The position numbers were made by a program, and so were the translations under genes. DNA of 11,608 nt from Bacteroidia bacterium (lineage in GTDB: Bacteria; Bacteroidota; Bacteroidia; Bacteroidales; Azobacteroidaceae), in NCBI GenBank assembly GCA_025999935.1, contig BNXY01000062.1, forward strand, positions 1-11,608. The letters run 5' to 3'. Position 1 is the stretch's first letter, and every line of letters starts with the position of its first letter. Positions 1 to 5,856 of this stretch are shown here, piece after piece. Below the pieces are notes generated by a model that did no database searches, had not been told where the DNA came from, and worked only from the letters and a program-made list of their open reading frames with translations.

Positions 1-231
1 AAAGAGATACTGGCAAAGCAAGCACTTGAAAAAGCCAATGCCGCATTTCAAAAAGGAATAAAAGCAGATACTGGAAACAAAGAAAATTTTGAAGAAGCGT
101 ACAAATTATATTTGGAGTACAATAAAAAAGAGGGTTATAAAAAGTTTAAGGAACGTGCAGACCAGTTGCAGAGCGACGGACTTGACCAGGAATATCAATA
201 TTTTATAGATTATGCTAACAGCTTAAAATAG
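1..231 (+). CDS. C-terminal end of a helical repeat-type protein (partial)
   Basis: An open frame runs from the first base to a TAG stop, giving 76 residues of a protein whose start lies outside the window. The sequence is rich in K, E, A, Y and Q and is predicted helical. It has the feel of a TPR or Sel1-like repeat region: A-L-E-K-A-N-A-A-F followed by N-F-E-E-A-Y-K-L-Y-L-E-Y. No catalytic motif is visible, so no function can be given. The next gene starts 6 bases after the stop on the same strand and also carries TPR-like helices, so the two are probably co-transcribed. It could be the tail of a larger multi-domain protein. Confidence 0.7.
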   Translation, partial: KEILAKQALEKANAAFQKGIKADTGNKENFEEAYKLYLEYNKKEGYKKFKERADQLQSDGLDQEYQYFIDYANSLK

Positions 232-237
232 AACAGT

Positions 238-1242
238 ATGAGAAAAAAGTATTTATTGCTTGCCTTATTATTTACAGGCATAACATTCGCTTCGGTTGCG
301 CAAAACACTTGCCAGAAAGCAAAAACGGAATTTGAAAACGGCAAATATGACGAAGCAATCAAGTATTACAATGCGTGTAAAAGAGATCTTGGCACAGATG
401 TAAGTACCGATATTGAAAAAGCAAAAAAATGTCGCAATTTTTTAGTTATTGCCGATGACGCTTTTGCCGGAAATGACTATGAAAAAGCAGCAGTAAAATA
501 CCAAGAACTGCTAAAACTCAATCCCGCCGACCAACACGCCAAAGAGCGCTATGAGATTTGTATTTTTACAATTACTGAACCGTCGCTCAAAGAATTTCAT
601 TTCGGTATAGTCGGCGGTTTAAGCATAGCCAACCAACTATCCGATTCGTGGATGTATAAAGGTGCCCAAAATCCGCAATTCGGTTTTGTCGGCGGTTTGC
701 TTTTTGAACACAAAATTAACAGATACCTGTCTTTTCAGCCCGAATTGCGGTTTATTATGAAAGGCTCACGCGGAAAAGGATACACAAGCGACATCTACTA
801 TATTGAAATCAACGGTCACCGCGATTACCTGTCAAATGTGCTTGTGGAAAACACACTGAACCTCAATTATCTGGAATTACCATTGAATCTTGTTCTTAAC
901 ATACCTGTCAGCAAAACTACCGACCTTTTTATCGGCGCAGGATATTATCTTGCTTATGGAGTGTATGGAAAACTTAAACTGTCGCCAAGTAAAGAAGGTT
1001 ATTCTTTTGAAGAAGAAGAATCGGAAGATGTGTTCTCCGGCGACAGCGAAATTTTAAAACTGAATCGCTTTGACCGCGGCATTAACTGTATGTTGGGTGT
1101 TCGGAGTTATTATGGCGATAGTTCATTCTTTATCAGGGCGGGCTACGAATGGAGTTTAGAGAATATGTCTGTCCGCAGAGGAAGGAACGCAGCAACTTTC
1201 AAAAATAGCTGTTTCTATATTTCTATGGGGGTGTTCTTGTAG
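238..1242 (+). CDS. Exported TPR plus PorT-like outer-membrane beta-barrel protein
   Basis: 334 residues. A signal peptide covers residues 1-21, ending A-S-V-A-Q, the usual Bacteroidota cut before or at Q. Residues about 25-106 form two TPR-like helical hairpins, seen as F-x-N-G-K-Y-D-E-A-I-K-Y-Y and D-Y-E-K-A-A-V-K-Y-Q-E-L-L-K-L-N-P. From about residue 119 (E-F-H-F-G-I-V-G-G-L) to the terminal F-L there are alternating strands, with Y-L-E-L-P-L-N-L at 211-218, a hallmark of PorT/beta-barrel_2 proteins. The protein ends in an aromatic-rich strand, as outer-membrane barrels do. An acidic loop lies at about 257-270. The periplasmic TPR part may bind a partner protein or the cell wall. The ATG start sits 6 bases after the preceding stop, so it is likely in one operon with it. 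Substrate and precise role are unknown. Confidence 0.85.
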   Translation: MRKKYLLLALLFTGITFASVAQNTCQKAKTEFENGKYDEAIKYYNACKRDLGTDVSTDIEKAKKCRNFLVIADDAFAGNDYEKAAVKYQELLKLNPADQHAKERYEICIFTITEPSLKEFHFGIVGGLSIANQLSDSWMYKGAQNPQFGFVGGLLFEHKINRYLSFQPELRFIMKGSRGKGYTSDIYYIEINGHRDYLSNVLVENTLNLNYLELPLNLVLNIPVSKTTDLFIGAGYYLAYGVYGKLKLSPSKEGYSFEEEESEDVFSGDSEILKLNRFDRGINCMLGVRSYYGDSSFFIRAGYEWSLENMSVRRGRNAATFKNSCFYISMGVFL

Positions 1243-1274
1243 TGAGATTAAATAACATTTAAAATTATAGTATT

Positions 1275-1664
1275 GTGCACAAAAAATTGCTATTTCTAAA
1301 AAATAATCGCCGTATTGTAGAGATAATGACAGTAATAACCTTTTTGATTCTTATTGCATTTGCGATATTCGTTACCTGTCTTTTTACAGAAGTACCTTGG
1401 AATGTAATCATGGTTGATATTGGGATTGGTCTGTTTGTGTTAGGTTTATCTATTTGGGTATGGGGATGGAATTATGATGAAACATTCCTGCTACTACCAG
1501 TCGGGTTTATAATAAGTTTGATTATGCATTCCGGTATCGGGCTTTTTTCTTTTATCGCAATGAATAAGATGCTTGATATTGCTGTGAATATATTGCTTGT
1601 ATTATGGATAATCGTTGGCTACAAATGCTTTTATGACAGGAACAGAAAACCTGTTAAGTCTTAA
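1275..1664 (+). CDS. Small integral membrane protein, four predicted helices
   Basis: 129 residues from a GTG start; an in-frame ATG at 1326 (residue 18) would give a shorter 112-residue form and is a reasonable alternative. Hydrophobic segments lie at about residues 18-38, 43-65, 70-95 and 99-116. The ends are basic (K-K-L-L-F-L-K-N-N-R-R at the N terminus, R-N-R-K-P-V-K at the C terminus), which suggests both face the cytoplasm. No conserved catalytic motif is seen and I do not recognise the family. It follows the barrel gene by 32 bases on the same strand, and its stop lies inside a strong palindrome that probably terminates the operon. Confidence 0.65.
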   Translation: MHKKLLFLKNNRRIVEIMTVITFLILIAFAIFVTCLFTEVPWNVIMVDIGIGLFVLGLSIWVWGWNYDETFLLLPVGFIISLIMHSGIGLFSFIAMNKMLDIAVNILLVLWIIVGYKCFYDRNRKPVKS

Positions 1665-1679
1665 AGACTTAACAGGTTT
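1647..1679. terminator. 16-bp perfect inverted repeat, likely bidirectional terminator
   Basis: AAACCTGTTAAGTCTT (1647-1662) pairs perfectly with 1664-1679 around a single central base. It overlaps the end of the preceding membrane-protein gene. There is no long T-tract, so termination is inferred. The same 12-bp arm, AAACCTGTTAAG, recurs as an inverted repeat at 2727-2762, so this is also a dispersed repeat. Confidence 0.6.
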
Positions 1680-1704
1680 AAGCGTCAAAAAAGCGTTCTT
1701 TGAC

Positions 1705-1818
1705 TATTGGTTTACACGAAAAAAAAGATTTGCCCCGTATTTTTACGGAAAATCATAAAAGTTTGAGTAGTATTTTTACGGAAAAAGTCGTAACTTTGCC
1801 TCCTATTTTTACGGAAAA
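1705..1818 (+). repeat. 33-bp tandem direct repeats upstream of the ATPase pseudogene
   Basis: The 15-mer TATTTTTACGGAAAA occurs at 1738, 1771 and 1804, exactly 33 bases apart. A TTTG element follows at 1762 and 1795, with an earlier one at 1729, also 33 bases apart, so a degenerate fourth unit begins near 1705. The core TTTTTACGGAAAAA is nearly palindromic. The second full unit holds TAACTTTG (1791-1798), a match to the Bacteroidota -7 box, about 28 bases before the ATG at 1826. The period is 11 codons, so the frame stays open upstream of the ATG and would read as repeated I-F-T-E-K; I take this as non-coding. Confidence 0.8.
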
Positions 1819-1825
1819 GAAAATT

Positions 1826-2621
1826 ATGGACTATTTCAAAAGAAAAATTGACTACGCATTGCTTGAATGGAAAAACGACAGACGGCACAAACCGCTGATG
1901 TTGCGCGGTGCGCAACCTGGGCAAAACGTTCAAATATTATGTGGAACTGAATTTTGAAGATACAGGACAGAAAATTAAAGATTTGTTTCAGGCAGGACAT
2001 TCGCCTAAAAACATTTGCGAAAAACTGTCGGAAATAGTTGATACGCCAATAATTGCAGTTTTTGCTCGCACAGGGACGCGATATGTGGGCAAAACTCATT
2101 GACGAGGCAACGCCCGAAAAACCGCTTTCGGAAGGTGTACACGAAAAATTACCAGATTACGCACAGTTCGGCAAACGGCGTTCCGCTCGGCGCCAACATA
2201 AATCCGAAAATTCGGCGTATAATTCCCTTTGACACGGGACTTTGTCAGCGAATTTTGAATCTTGACGTTTCGCACATTTTGCTTTCAAACGACTTTGACG
2301 TAATCAACAAAGGCGCGATTGCCGAAATTTTTGTTGCCTGCGAACTCAAAAAAGCCGCCTCGTGCTACACTGATGACGAACTTTACTGTTAGGGTGCGCG
2401 AGAAGAAAAATGCAGATGCACAAATTGATTTTGTTGTTCAGCAGGGGCAAATGGTTGTGCCAATCGAAGTAAAATCGGGCAGTAGCGGCAAAATGCAAAG
2501 TATGTGGGTGTTTTTGAACGAAAAAGAATCGGAATACGGCATCAGAACTTCGCTCGAAAATTTTGCGGTGTATGATAAAATCAAGGTTTATCCGCTGTAT
2601 GCAATCGGAAATGTTGTGTAA
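1826..2621 (+). pseudogene. Decayed AAA ATPase with C-terminal DUF4143-type domain
   Basis: Pieces of one AAA_14/DUF4143-type protein lie in order but in different frames. M-D-Y-F-K-R-K-I-D...P-L-M-L-R-G-A (1826-1910) should be followed by R-Q-V-G-K-S, the Walker A loop, but jumps to R-N-L-G-K-T-F-K-Y-Y-V-E-L-N-F-E (from 1911, next frame). P-I-I-A (about 2068) should lead to the Walker B D-E-I-Q segment, but jumps to L-I-D-E-A-T-P-E-K-P-L (about 2095). A third gap follows before T-H-S-S-A-N-G-V-P-L-G-A (about 2159). One extra base at about 2390 shifts the end, which then reads I-E-V-K-S-G and V-Y-P-L-Y-A-I to the stop at 2621. Walker A, Walker B and the central domain are lost, so it cannot act as an ATPase. 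Intact members have roughly 380-450 residues; about 240 remain. Confidence 0.85.
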
Positions 2622-2726
2622 ATGTCCGGTTTTGCCACATTGTGTGTATTTGCTTAAGGTTTATAGCGGTAGTGGAGTTGCGGTCAGCAAGATTTTGAAA
2701 AAATAAGTGGTGTTAATCAATTTCAT

Positions 2727-2762
2727 AAACCTGTTAAGTTTTCATAAAGTCTTAACAGGTTT
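2727..2762. repeat. Second copy of the AAACCTGTTAAG inverted repeat
   Basis: AAACCTGTTAAG at 2727-2738 pairs with CTTAACAGGTTT at 2751-2762 around a 12-base loop. The arms match those of the palindrome at 1647-1679. The two copies flank the dead ATPase gene and its upstream repeats, about 1.05 kb apart. Confidence 0.7.
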
Positions 2763-2768
2763 TAATAA

Positions 2769-2873
2769 AGACAAAGAAAAAACAGCGATAAAATTTTGGT
2801 TTTTGAACAATTCCTGCAAGCAGATAACCAATTCCGTAATTACGGACTTTCTGTTCGTCCTGTGTTGGAATGA
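2769..2873 (+). pseudogene. Short C-terminal remnant ending in an SVRPVLE motif
   Basis: A frame open from 2769 to TGA at 2871-2873 reads D-K-I-L-V-F-E-Q-F-L-Q-A-D-N then N-Y-G-L-S-V-R-P-V-L-E-stop. A G-x-S-V-R-x-V ending is common at the C terminus of secreted Bacteroidota proteins with Fibrobacter succinogenes major paralogous-type domains. No start and no upstream domain remain, and two in-frame stops lie just before 2769. The match is short and could be chance. Confidence 0.35.
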
Positions 2874-2890
2874 TTTGATTATTAAAAATT

Positions 2891-3176
2891 TGGGGCGGGA
2901 GGTTTTCCGCCAGGGCAAACGCATCTTAATTTGTGTTAAAGACCGGAGGTCTTAAATATGAATAACCCCCAGTGAAGCCCGATAGGGCGACTGGGGGTTA
3001 CAATACCGCCCTTCTCCGGCAACCCTGAAAGGGTTGAACACCTACGGAGTTCAGGGATGGAGGGGTATCGTCTTGCCCCCAATCGCTTCGCTTCATTGGG
3101 GGTTATTCATATTCAAGCCCTTACGGGCTTTTTTTAACACAAATTAAGATGCGTTTGCCCTGGGTTTTCCGCCCCA
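2891..3176. repeat. 286-bp multi-hairpin inverted-repeat element
   Basis: Outer ends TGGGGCGG (2891-2898) and CCGCCCCA (3169-3176) are inverted. Inside them a perfect 30-bp inverted repeat pairs 2911-2940 with 3133-3162. Further in, 2955-2978 pairs with 3090-3113 with one G.T-type mismatch. Smaller hairpins lie in between: AAGACC/GGTCTT (2939-2953), AACCCCCAG/CTGGGGGTT (2964-2972 with 2991-2999), CAACCCT/AGGGTTG (3020-3036), and AAGCCC/GGGCTT followed by a T-run (3115-3135). No ORF longer than noise is carried, so it is a non-autonomous or structured repeat rather than an insertion sequence. ATT flanks both ends and may be a target duplication. Confidence 0.75.
3115..3135 (+). terminator. Intrinsic-terminator-like hairpin within the hairpin element
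   Basis: AAGCCC-TTAC-GGGCTT followed by five more T residues makes a 6-bp stem with a U-tract on the plus strand. It could stop transcription arriving from the left, although it may simply be a structural part of the larger inverted repeat. Confidence 0.5.
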
Positions 3177-3182
3177 ATTGTT

Positions 3183-3368
3183 ATTTATTCCGAAGCAAAA
3201 CCAACAGGAAATCAACGAAAATTAGGCTATGTTAATGTGGCTGTATTGTACTATAATTTCGTTGATACCGAAAAATCATATATGAATTTTACCGTAAAAC
3301 TTGTGCTGGGGATTAAAAACAATGGGCGACACATTCAATATTCGGTAACAAAAATAGAAGCAATATAA
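3183..3368 (+). pseudogene. C-terminal gene fragment, possibly DUF4468-like
   Basis: The frame is open from inside the hairpin element to TAA at 3366-3368. It reads I-Y-S-E-A-K-P-T-G-N-Q, then Y-M-N-F-T-V-K-L-V-L-G-I and a last strand I-Q-Y-S-V-T-K-I-E-A-I. The alternating beta pattern recalls the end of small periplasmic DUF4468-type domains, but the resemblance is weak. There is no start codon of its own, and the hairpin element sits where the 5' part should be, so I call it a fragment cut by the element. A minus-strand ORF overlaps its last 56 bases. Confidence 0.4.
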
Positions 3369-3444
3369 ACAAAAAAACACTTTTGAACCGGCGCGTAAAG
3401 TAAAAAACCATAGAACGCACCCAAACAAAGTGTTTTTTTAACAT
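3313..3444 (-). CDS. 43-residue signal-peptide-like ORF, probably the 5' stump of an exported protein gene
   Basis: The ATG at 3444 opens a frame to TAA at 3313. The N terminus is basic (M-L-K-K-H-F-V-W-V-R) and is followed by T-R-R-F-K-S and a hydrophobic run V-F-L-F-I-L-L-L-F-L-L-P, then A-H-C-F-stop. This is typical of a signal peptide or single membrane anchor. A very good promoter lies upstream at 3480-3509. The tail overlaps a plus-strand gene fragment, so the most likely reading is the start of an exported protein whose body was lost near 3370. It could instead be a genuine small membrane peptide, or the transcript may act as an RNA, since a 13-bp hairpin with a T-run lies inside the frame. 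Confidence 0.4.
   Translation of the reverse strand: MLKKHFVWVRSMVFYFTRRFKSVFLFILLLFLLPNIECVAHCF
3371..3439 (-). terminator. 13-bp inverted repeat with T-run on the minus strand
   Basis: AAAAAAACACTTT (3371-3383) pairs perfectly with AAAGTGTTTTTTT (3427-3439) around 43 bases. Read on the minus strand, the stem ends in seven T residues, like an intrinsic terminator, about 105 bases after the predicted start of the minus-strand transcript. The stem is AT-rich and the loop long, so efficiency is doubtful. Confidence 0.4.
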
Positions 3445-3479
3445 TTTGGCAAAAACGATTACCAAAACATTTTGCGTTG

Positions 3480-3509
3480 CAAAGATACAACTATTTTTTT
3501 AGTCAGCAA
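3480..3509 (-). promoter_or_regulatory. Bacteroidota-type promoter, minus strand
   Basis: On the minus strand TTG (3509-3507) is followed by exactly 19 bases and then TATCTTTG (3487-3480), a full match to the TTG-N19-TAnnTTTG pattern. Transcription should start near 3473 and run toward the ORF at 3444. Confidence 0.65.
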
Positions 3510-3538
3510 TAAATTCCGATAAAAAAATCCTGTCATAG

Positions 3539-3715
3539 GCGTTGCCCACGCAAGAAAAGATTGAACAGGAATTTAATTCGTTATTGCATATCACCGACAG
3601 TTTTCAGAAAATTGTAATTACAGGCAGTTTAACGCCGACATATCAGAATGATGATGGTATTATAGTGACGAATATTTTCGATTTTCTGCTGAATGAAAAC
3701 AGTTTAGCAATATAA
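3539..3715 (+). pseudogene. C-terminal fragment of a second AAA/DUF4143-type ATPase
   Basis: The frame from 3539 to TAA at 3713-3715 gives E-Q-E-F-N-S-L-L-H-I-T-D-S-F, then K-I-V-I-T-G-S and D-G-I-I-V-T-N-I-F-D-F-L-L. This matches the tail of AAA_14/DUF4143 ATPases, where a helix with R/Q-E-F is followed by a strand and D-G-I-x-x-x-N-I-x-D-F-L. It is a different subfamily from the broken gene at 1826-2621, which ends I-E-V-K-S-G...Y-P-L-Y-A-I. An in-frame TAG at 3536 and the absence of a start show that only the last 57 or so residues survive. Confidence 0.55.
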
Positions 3716-3757
3716 TTCTTTAACACTCGCCGTTCACTCTAAAAATATTTTTAATTA

Positions 3758-3787
3758 TTTCCATTGGAAATATATTTTATTGGAAAA
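3758..3787. promoter_or_regulatory. Tandem palindrome at the sulfur operon promoter (putative operator)
   Basis: TTTCCATTGGAAA (3758-3770) is a palindrome around ATT, and a degenerate copy TTTTATTGGAAAA (3775-3787) lies with its centre 16 bases further on. The second copy ends 7 bases before the -7 box at 3795, so a bound protein would block RNA polymerase. The obvious candidate is the MarR-type protein at the end of the same operon; that link is inference. Confidence 0.5.
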
Positions 3788-3794
3788 TAAGTGT

Positions 3795-3802
3795 TATCTT
3801 TG
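3795..3802 (+). promoter_or_regulatory. -7 box of the rhodanese operon promoter
   Basis: TATCTTTG matches TAnnTTTG, 25 bases before the ATG at 3828. No TTG is found at the standard 19-20 base spacing, which would fit a promoter that needs help or is tightly controlled. Confidence 0.6.
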
Positions 3803-3827
3803 CAGAAATTTTTAATAAAAAATAATT

Positions 3828-4187
3828 ATGAATCAGACTTTAATAATTATCTTAGCAGCGATGGTTGTATTTTTATTAATCAAAAAATTAATAACAAATA
3901 AAAATCAGAAAAAAATGGTAGAAATAATAAATTCAGACAGTAACACGCTGATTGTTGACGTCCGTAGCAAAGAGGAATTTCGTGGCGGACATATTGAAAA
4001 TTCCGTCAATATTCCGCTTGACAGAATTTCGGGTGAAACTGAAAAGTTGCGGAAGTATAACCATATTATCGTTGTCTGTGCAAGCGGAATGCGCTCGGCG
4101 CAGGCAAAATCAATTCTTGCCGGCAAAGGACTGAAAAGTGTTCATAATGGCGGCGCTTGGCAAAGTTTAAATTCAAATCTTAAATAG
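3828..4187 (+). CDS. Membrane-anchored single-domain rhodanese
   Basis: 119 residues. A hydrophobic helix at residues 4-19 is followed by a basic stretch (K-K-L-I-T-N-K-N-Q-K-K), placing the rest in the cytoplasm. The rhodanese fold covers about 30-118: L-I-V-D-V-R-S-K-E-E-F at 41-51, G-H-I-E-N-S-V-N-I-P-L at 54-64, and the active loop C-A-S-G-M-R-S at 84-90, with C84 as the sulfur-carrying cysteine. The next gene starts one base after the stop, so translation is probably coupled. The neighbour is a CoA-disulfide/persulfide reductase with its own rhodanese domain, which suggests that this protein passes sulfane sulfur to it or takes it from it. The ATG is supported by the -7 box at 3795-3802. 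Confidence 0.9.
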   Translation: MNQTLIIILAAMVVFLLIKKLITNKNQKKMVEIINSDSNTLIVDVRSKEEFRGGHIENSVNIPLDRISGETEKLRKYNHIIVVCASGMRSAQAKSILAGKGLKSVHNGGAWQSLNSNLK

Positions 4188-4188
4188 T

Positions 4189-5850
4189 ATGAAAACGGTT
4201 ATCATTGGAGGGGTTGCGGGCGGCGCAACAACGGCGGCTCGCTTGCGGCGGCTTGACGAAAAGGCGGAAATTGTACTTTTTGAACGGGGCGCGCATATTT
4301 CCTACGCCAATTGCGGTTTGCCCTACTACATTGGCGGTGTGATTGTTGAGCGGGATGAGTTGCTTTTGCAAACGCCTGAAAGTTTTAAGGCTCGCTACAA
4401 CATAGATATTCGGATACATTCGGAGGTATTGAAAATCAATGTTTCGGCTAAAACGGTTTTGGTTAGAAATGGTTTGACCAATGAAGAATATACGGAAAGT
4501 TACGACAAATTGGTCATTTCAACCGGTGCAGAGCCTGTTCGTCCGTCATTAAAAAATATTGACAATGAAAGAATTATGTCGTTGCGAAATGTGGCTGATA
4601 CGGATAAAATCAAAAATTTTATACTCAAAAATAAACCGCAAAAAGCAGTAGTTGCAGGCGGTGGATTTATTGGTTTGGAAATGGTCGAAAATCTGAAAAA
4701 GTTAGAAATAGAGACCATTGTAGTGGAAAAAGCCCCGCAAGTGATGGCGCCGCTTGATTTTCCGATGGCGGCGATTGTGCATCATCATTTGAACGAAAAA
4801 GGCATAAAATTGAAACTCAGCGTTGGCGTAACAGCTTTTGAACCTGTTGAAAACAGAATAAAAGTTTTGTTGGACAGTGGAGAAAGTATTGACGCAGATA
4901 TGGTTATACTTTCAATCGGTGTTCGTCCCGAAGTGAAATTAGCAAAAGAAGCGGGATTGAAAATAGGCGATTTGGGTGGAATTTTGGTGGATGAGTTTCT
5001 ACAAACTTCGGACAAAAATATCTACGCTTTGGGCGACGCCGTCGAGGTTTTCAATCCGCTTACAGGCAAAAACGCCTTGATTCCGCTGGCAGGTCCAGCC
5101 AATAAACAGGCGCGAATTGTTGCCGGCAACTTGATTTCAGGCAATAAACAGGTTTACAAAGGCAGCATCGGGACTTCAATTGCCAGGATTTTTGATTTGA
5201 CGGTGGCGGCAACAGGCGTCAATTCTCGCATCTTGGAAAAAGAAAATATTGCACATATTCAATCGTTTACACATTCCAATTCACACGCCGGTTATTACCC
5301 GAATGCAGCGCAGATGTCGATAAAAATCAATTTTGACGGGAAAACAGGAAAATTATTTGGCGTTCAAATCGTTGGTCAAAAAGGAGTTGATAAACGAATT
5401 GACGTTTTTGCACAAATCATCAAAAGTGGCGGGACAATTTTTGATTTGCAGGAATTTGAACACGCCTACGCACCGCCCTATTCTTCGGCAAAAGATGCGG
5501 TAAATATGGCAGGATTTGTGGCTGAAAACATTATGAACGAGCAAGTTAAAATCATTCATTGGAACGCGATAGAGCCCCTCGACCGCAATGAAGATTTTCT
5601 GCTCGATACGCGAACGAAAAACGAATTTGCAGCAGGACACATAGCAGGAGCAACGAATATCTCGGTTGATGAAATTCGCAACCGGCTTGCTGAAATTCCG
5701 TATAACAAACGCATTATAGTTTATTGCGCGGTGGGTTTGCGGGGCTACACAGCAGCAAGAATCTTGATGCAAAACGGATTTGCAAACGTTTATAACCTGT
5801 CCGGCGGTTACAAAACCTGGTGGTATGCAACATTAAATTTAAAAAATTAA
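4189..5850 (+). CDS. CoA-disulfide / persulfide reductase with C-terminal rhodanese domain
   Basis: 553 residues, the size expected of the CoADR-rhodanese fusion family. FAD site I-I-G-G-V-A-G-G-A at 5-13; redox-active S-Y-A-N-C-G-L-P-Y-Y at 38-47 with the single cysteine C42 typical of this family in place of a disulfide pair; NAD(P)H site V-V-A-G-G-G-F-I-G-L-E at 154-164; second FAD motif Y-A-L-G-D-A at 279-284; dimerisation part with Y-Y-P-N-A at 369-373 and Y-A-P-P-Y-S-S-A-K-D at 427-436, tyrosines of the kind that act at the CoA site in CoADR. A rhodanese domain covers about 455-550, with C-A-V-G-L-R-G at 513-519 (C513). Known relatives reduce CoA disulfide, CoA persulfide or polysulfide with NADH. 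The exact substrate cannot be read from sequence. Second gene of the operon. Confidence 0.93.
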   Translation: MKTVIIGGVAGGATTAARLRRLDEKAEIVLFERGAHISYANCGLPYYIGGVIVERDELLLQTPESFKARYNIDIRIHSEVLKINVSAKTVLVRNGLTNEEYTESYDKLVISTGAEPVRPSLKNIDNERIMSLRNVADTDKIKNFILKNKPQKAVVAGGGFIGLEMVENLKKLEIETIVVEKAPQVMAPLDFPMAAIVHHHLNEKGIKLKLSVGVTAFEPVENRIKVLLDSGESIDADMVILSIGVRPEVKLAKEAGLKIGDLGGILVDEFLQTSDKNIYALGDAVEVFNPLTGKNALIPLAGPANKQARIVAGNLISGNKQVYKGSIGTSIARIFDLTVAATGVNSRILEKENIAHIQSFTHSNSHAGYYPNAAQMSIKINFDGKTGKLFGVQIVGQKGVDKRIDVFAQIIKSGGTIFDLQEFEHAYAPPYSSAKDAVNMAGFVAENIMNEQVKIIHWNAIEPLDRNEDFLLDTRTKNEFAAGHIAGATNISVDEIRNRLAEIPYNKRIIVYCAVGLRGYTAARILMQNGFANVYNLSGGYKTWWYATLNLKN

Positions 5851-5856
5851 TCAAAT

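Noticed and set aside
1705..1818. CRISPR array
   Set aside because: Repeats are 15 bases with 18-base spacers sharing the TTTG element, and no cas gene is present; this is a tandem direct repeat.
1700..1825. N-terminal extension of the ATPase with repeated I-F-T-E-K
   Set aside because: The 33-bp repeats keep the frame open by their length, but a -7-like box lies within them and the family starts at the later ATG (1826).
2707..2955. 82-codon plus-strand ORF
   Set aside because: It runs through an inverted repeat, across a better frame ending S-V-R-P-V-L-E and into the hairpin element; its composition is not protein-like.
5353..5772. 139-codon minus-strand ORF inside the reductase gene
   Set aside because: It lies wholly opposite a well-supported enzyme gene and has no features of its own.
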